Source of the DNA: Limnohabitans sp.
Lineage (GTDB): Bacteria > Pseudomonadota > Gammaproteobacteria > Burkholderiales > Burkholderiaceae_C
Reading direction: 5' to 3'
NCBI RefSeq assembly: GCF_023910625.1
Contig: NZ_JAAVVW010000003.1
Location: forward strand, 124,001 to 188,000
Length of the DNA stretch: 64,000 nt
In this document: piece by piece, positions 63,103 through 64,000 of the stretch
Layout of the letters: the number at the start of each line of letters is the position of its first letter
How positions within the stretch are numbered: the stretch's first letter is position 1
Translations under genes and position numbers: made by a program
The notes under the pieces: generated by a model
Seen by the model: only the letters and a program-made list of their open reading frames with translations
Databases searched by the model: none
What the model was told of the DNA's origin: nothing

Positions 63103-64000
63103 TCAGTGGGTGCCCATTCCCCGGGATCGTGCAGGCCATGGATGGGCCGTATGCCAACTTGTGTCGTCATTCAGTTTCCCTGTCAGCACATCGACTATCC
63201 GCTCGGCCGAGTGACCATCTCCAAAAGGGCATGGGCTGCCTTGCATGACCCGGTAGAGGTCGGGGTCACGCAACAAAGTGCTGGCTTGGTCAACAATTGC
63301 ATGCGGGTCGGAGCCCACCAAGAGCGCCCCACCCGCATCCACCAACGCGTGCCTTGCGGTGCTTGGCTTTGTGATGAGCACAGGCTTTTTCAGGGCAGAG
63401 GCCTCTTTCTGAATGCCGCCCGAGTCTGTCAAGCAAAAATGGCTGTCGGCGAGCAGGCCAATCAAGGCCGGGTAGGCCAAGGGCTCGGTCAGGCAAATTC
63501 GTTGCAGGCAATCGGGTGCCAGTCCGGCCAGGCCCAAAGCGATGTCTTGACGCACGTCGGCGTTGGGGTGTTGAGGCCAGACCACGACCAGGGCCGGGTT
63601 GACCTTGAGCAATGCCCCCACAGCAGCAGCGATGTGTTGGATAGGACGCCCCCAGTTTTCACGCCGATGTGCCGTCACCAGGAGCAACGGCGCACCAGGA
63701 TAGGTGGCCATCATCTGCTGCACAGCGGCAGGGTAGTCGCTGCGCTGGCGTCCTGCGGACCTGAGCTGCTGAACCCACAGCGCGGCATCGATCACGGTGT
63801 TGCCCACCTCATGGATGTGCCTTCGCTGCACCCCTTCGCGCAACAGCTTGTCGCAGGCGTCGGGGGTGGACGGAAAGTGCCAGTGGGCCAAACGGCCAAT
63901 GATTTCCCGGTGTTTTTCTTCTGGAAAAGGGTCGTTTTGCCAAGTGCGTAAACCGGCCTGAATGTGCGCCACGGGGATGTCCCTGAAATAGGCGGTCATG
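63103..64000 (-). CDS. wecB: UDP-N-acetylglucosamine 2-epimerase, non-hydrolysing (5' end outside the window)
   Basis: About 299 residues; the usual N-terminal 80-90 residues lie beyond the right edge. Motifs: VAHIQAGLRTWQNDPFPEEK, HREIIGRLAHWHFPSTPDAC, VGNTVIDAALW, LLLVTAHRRENWG, WPQHPNADVR and FCLTDSGGIQKEASALKKPV. This is the complete downstream signature of WecB/MnaA, which interconverts UDP-GlcNAc and UDP-ManNAc for enterobacterial-type antigens or capsules. The C-terminal 20 residues (HTAHPWPARSRGMGTH end) are not family-like. Confidence 0.94.
   Translation of the reverse strand, partial: MTAYFRDIPVAHIQAGLRTWQNDPFPEEKHREIIGRLAHWHFPSTPDACDKLLREGVQRRHIHEVGNTVIDAALWVQQLRSAGRQRSDYPAAVQQMMATYPGAPLLLVTAHRRENWGRPIQHIAAAVGALLKVNPALVVVWPQHPNADVRQDIALGLAGLAPDCLQRICLTEPLAYPALIGLLADSHFCLTDSGGIQKEASALKKPVLITKPSTARHALVDAGGALLVGSDPHAIVDQASTLLRDPDLYRVMQGSPCPFGDGHSAERIVDVLTGKLNDDTSWHTAHPWPARSRGMGTH

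Noticed and set aside
62751..63170. Open frame of 139 codons downstream of wecB on the minus strand
   Set aside because: It overlaps the wecB end, carries a tandem repeat and matches no family known to me, so it is described only as a spacer.

Overview
The window is one contiguous stretch of a betaproteobacterial chromosome. Protein content and gene order point to Burkholderiales, family Comamonadaceae, perhaps close to Limnohabitans. The grounds are the adjacent cyanophycin synthetase pair, a protocatechuate 4,5-cleavage operon in the Comamonas pmd order (E-F-D-A-B-C), a Flp/Tad pilus locus and a PmrAB-EptA-DgkA module. This placement is inference, because no rRNA gene lies in the window. 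I saw no tRNA, rRNA or CRISPR array.

Layout. 1-1650 is a decayed junction: the end of alanine dehydrogenase, a umuC tail, a HigBA-type toxin-antitoxin pair with a broken antitoxin, and an IS256-family remnant. 1800-4724 holds an outer-membrane beta-barrel, a membrane-bound LytTR regulator and MltB. 4912-14326 is mainly acyl-CoA/redox metabolism: HDAC-like deacetylase, enoyl-CoA hydratase, MscS channel, EtfBA, a long acyl-CoA dehydrogenase, nitronate monooxygenase and an acyltransferase. 14340-22107 is a cyanophycin cluster: CphA, a CphA2-like paralogue without the Mur-ligase P-loop, and divergently a zinc-ribbon ABC transporter coupled to a DUF1854 protein. 22114-28019 holds a beta-CASP nuclease, dnaJ, dnaK, grpE with a clear sigma-32 promoter, and an FKBP isomerase. 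28102-33287 holds an FAH-family enzyme, MarR regulator, thioesterase, a DUF4148 repeat protein and ChrA. 33400-35139 is a damaged patch: a VanA-like oxygenase, a ferredoxin remnant and the tail of an AEC transporter. 35182-43052 is the LysR-controlled protocatechuate operon with BIME-like palindromes in four of its spacers. 43049-46536 holds an MFS carrier, aroE, a cytochrome c and a beta-hydroxyacid dehydrogenase. 46581-51888 is a lipid A modification module with a PmrA box. 51971-62160 is the Tad locus, split around the flp pilin. The window ends in a GlmS-like half domain and a partial wecB.

How genes work together. LigAB opens protocatechuate, LigC oxidises the semialdehyde, LigI hydrolyses the pyrone, LigJ hydrates and LigK cleaves to pyruvate and oxaloacetate; no tautomerase (PmdU/LigU) is visible. 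EptA releases diacylglycerol, which DgkA can rephosphorylate, while PmrAB probably controls the set. EtfBA would take electrons from the adjacent acyl-CoA dehydrogenase. CphA makes the Asp/Arg polymer and CphA2 probably acts on dipeptides.

Quality note. At least eight conserved genes carry one-base frameshifts (higA, the outer-membrane protein, ferredoxin, aroE, cpaF, cpaE, tadG, probably the 5' end of the vanA-like gene). Most look like a single extra base, and two lie in short homopolymers. Sequencing or assembly error is the simplest explanation for most of them, so these genes are described as if repaired, with the break stated.
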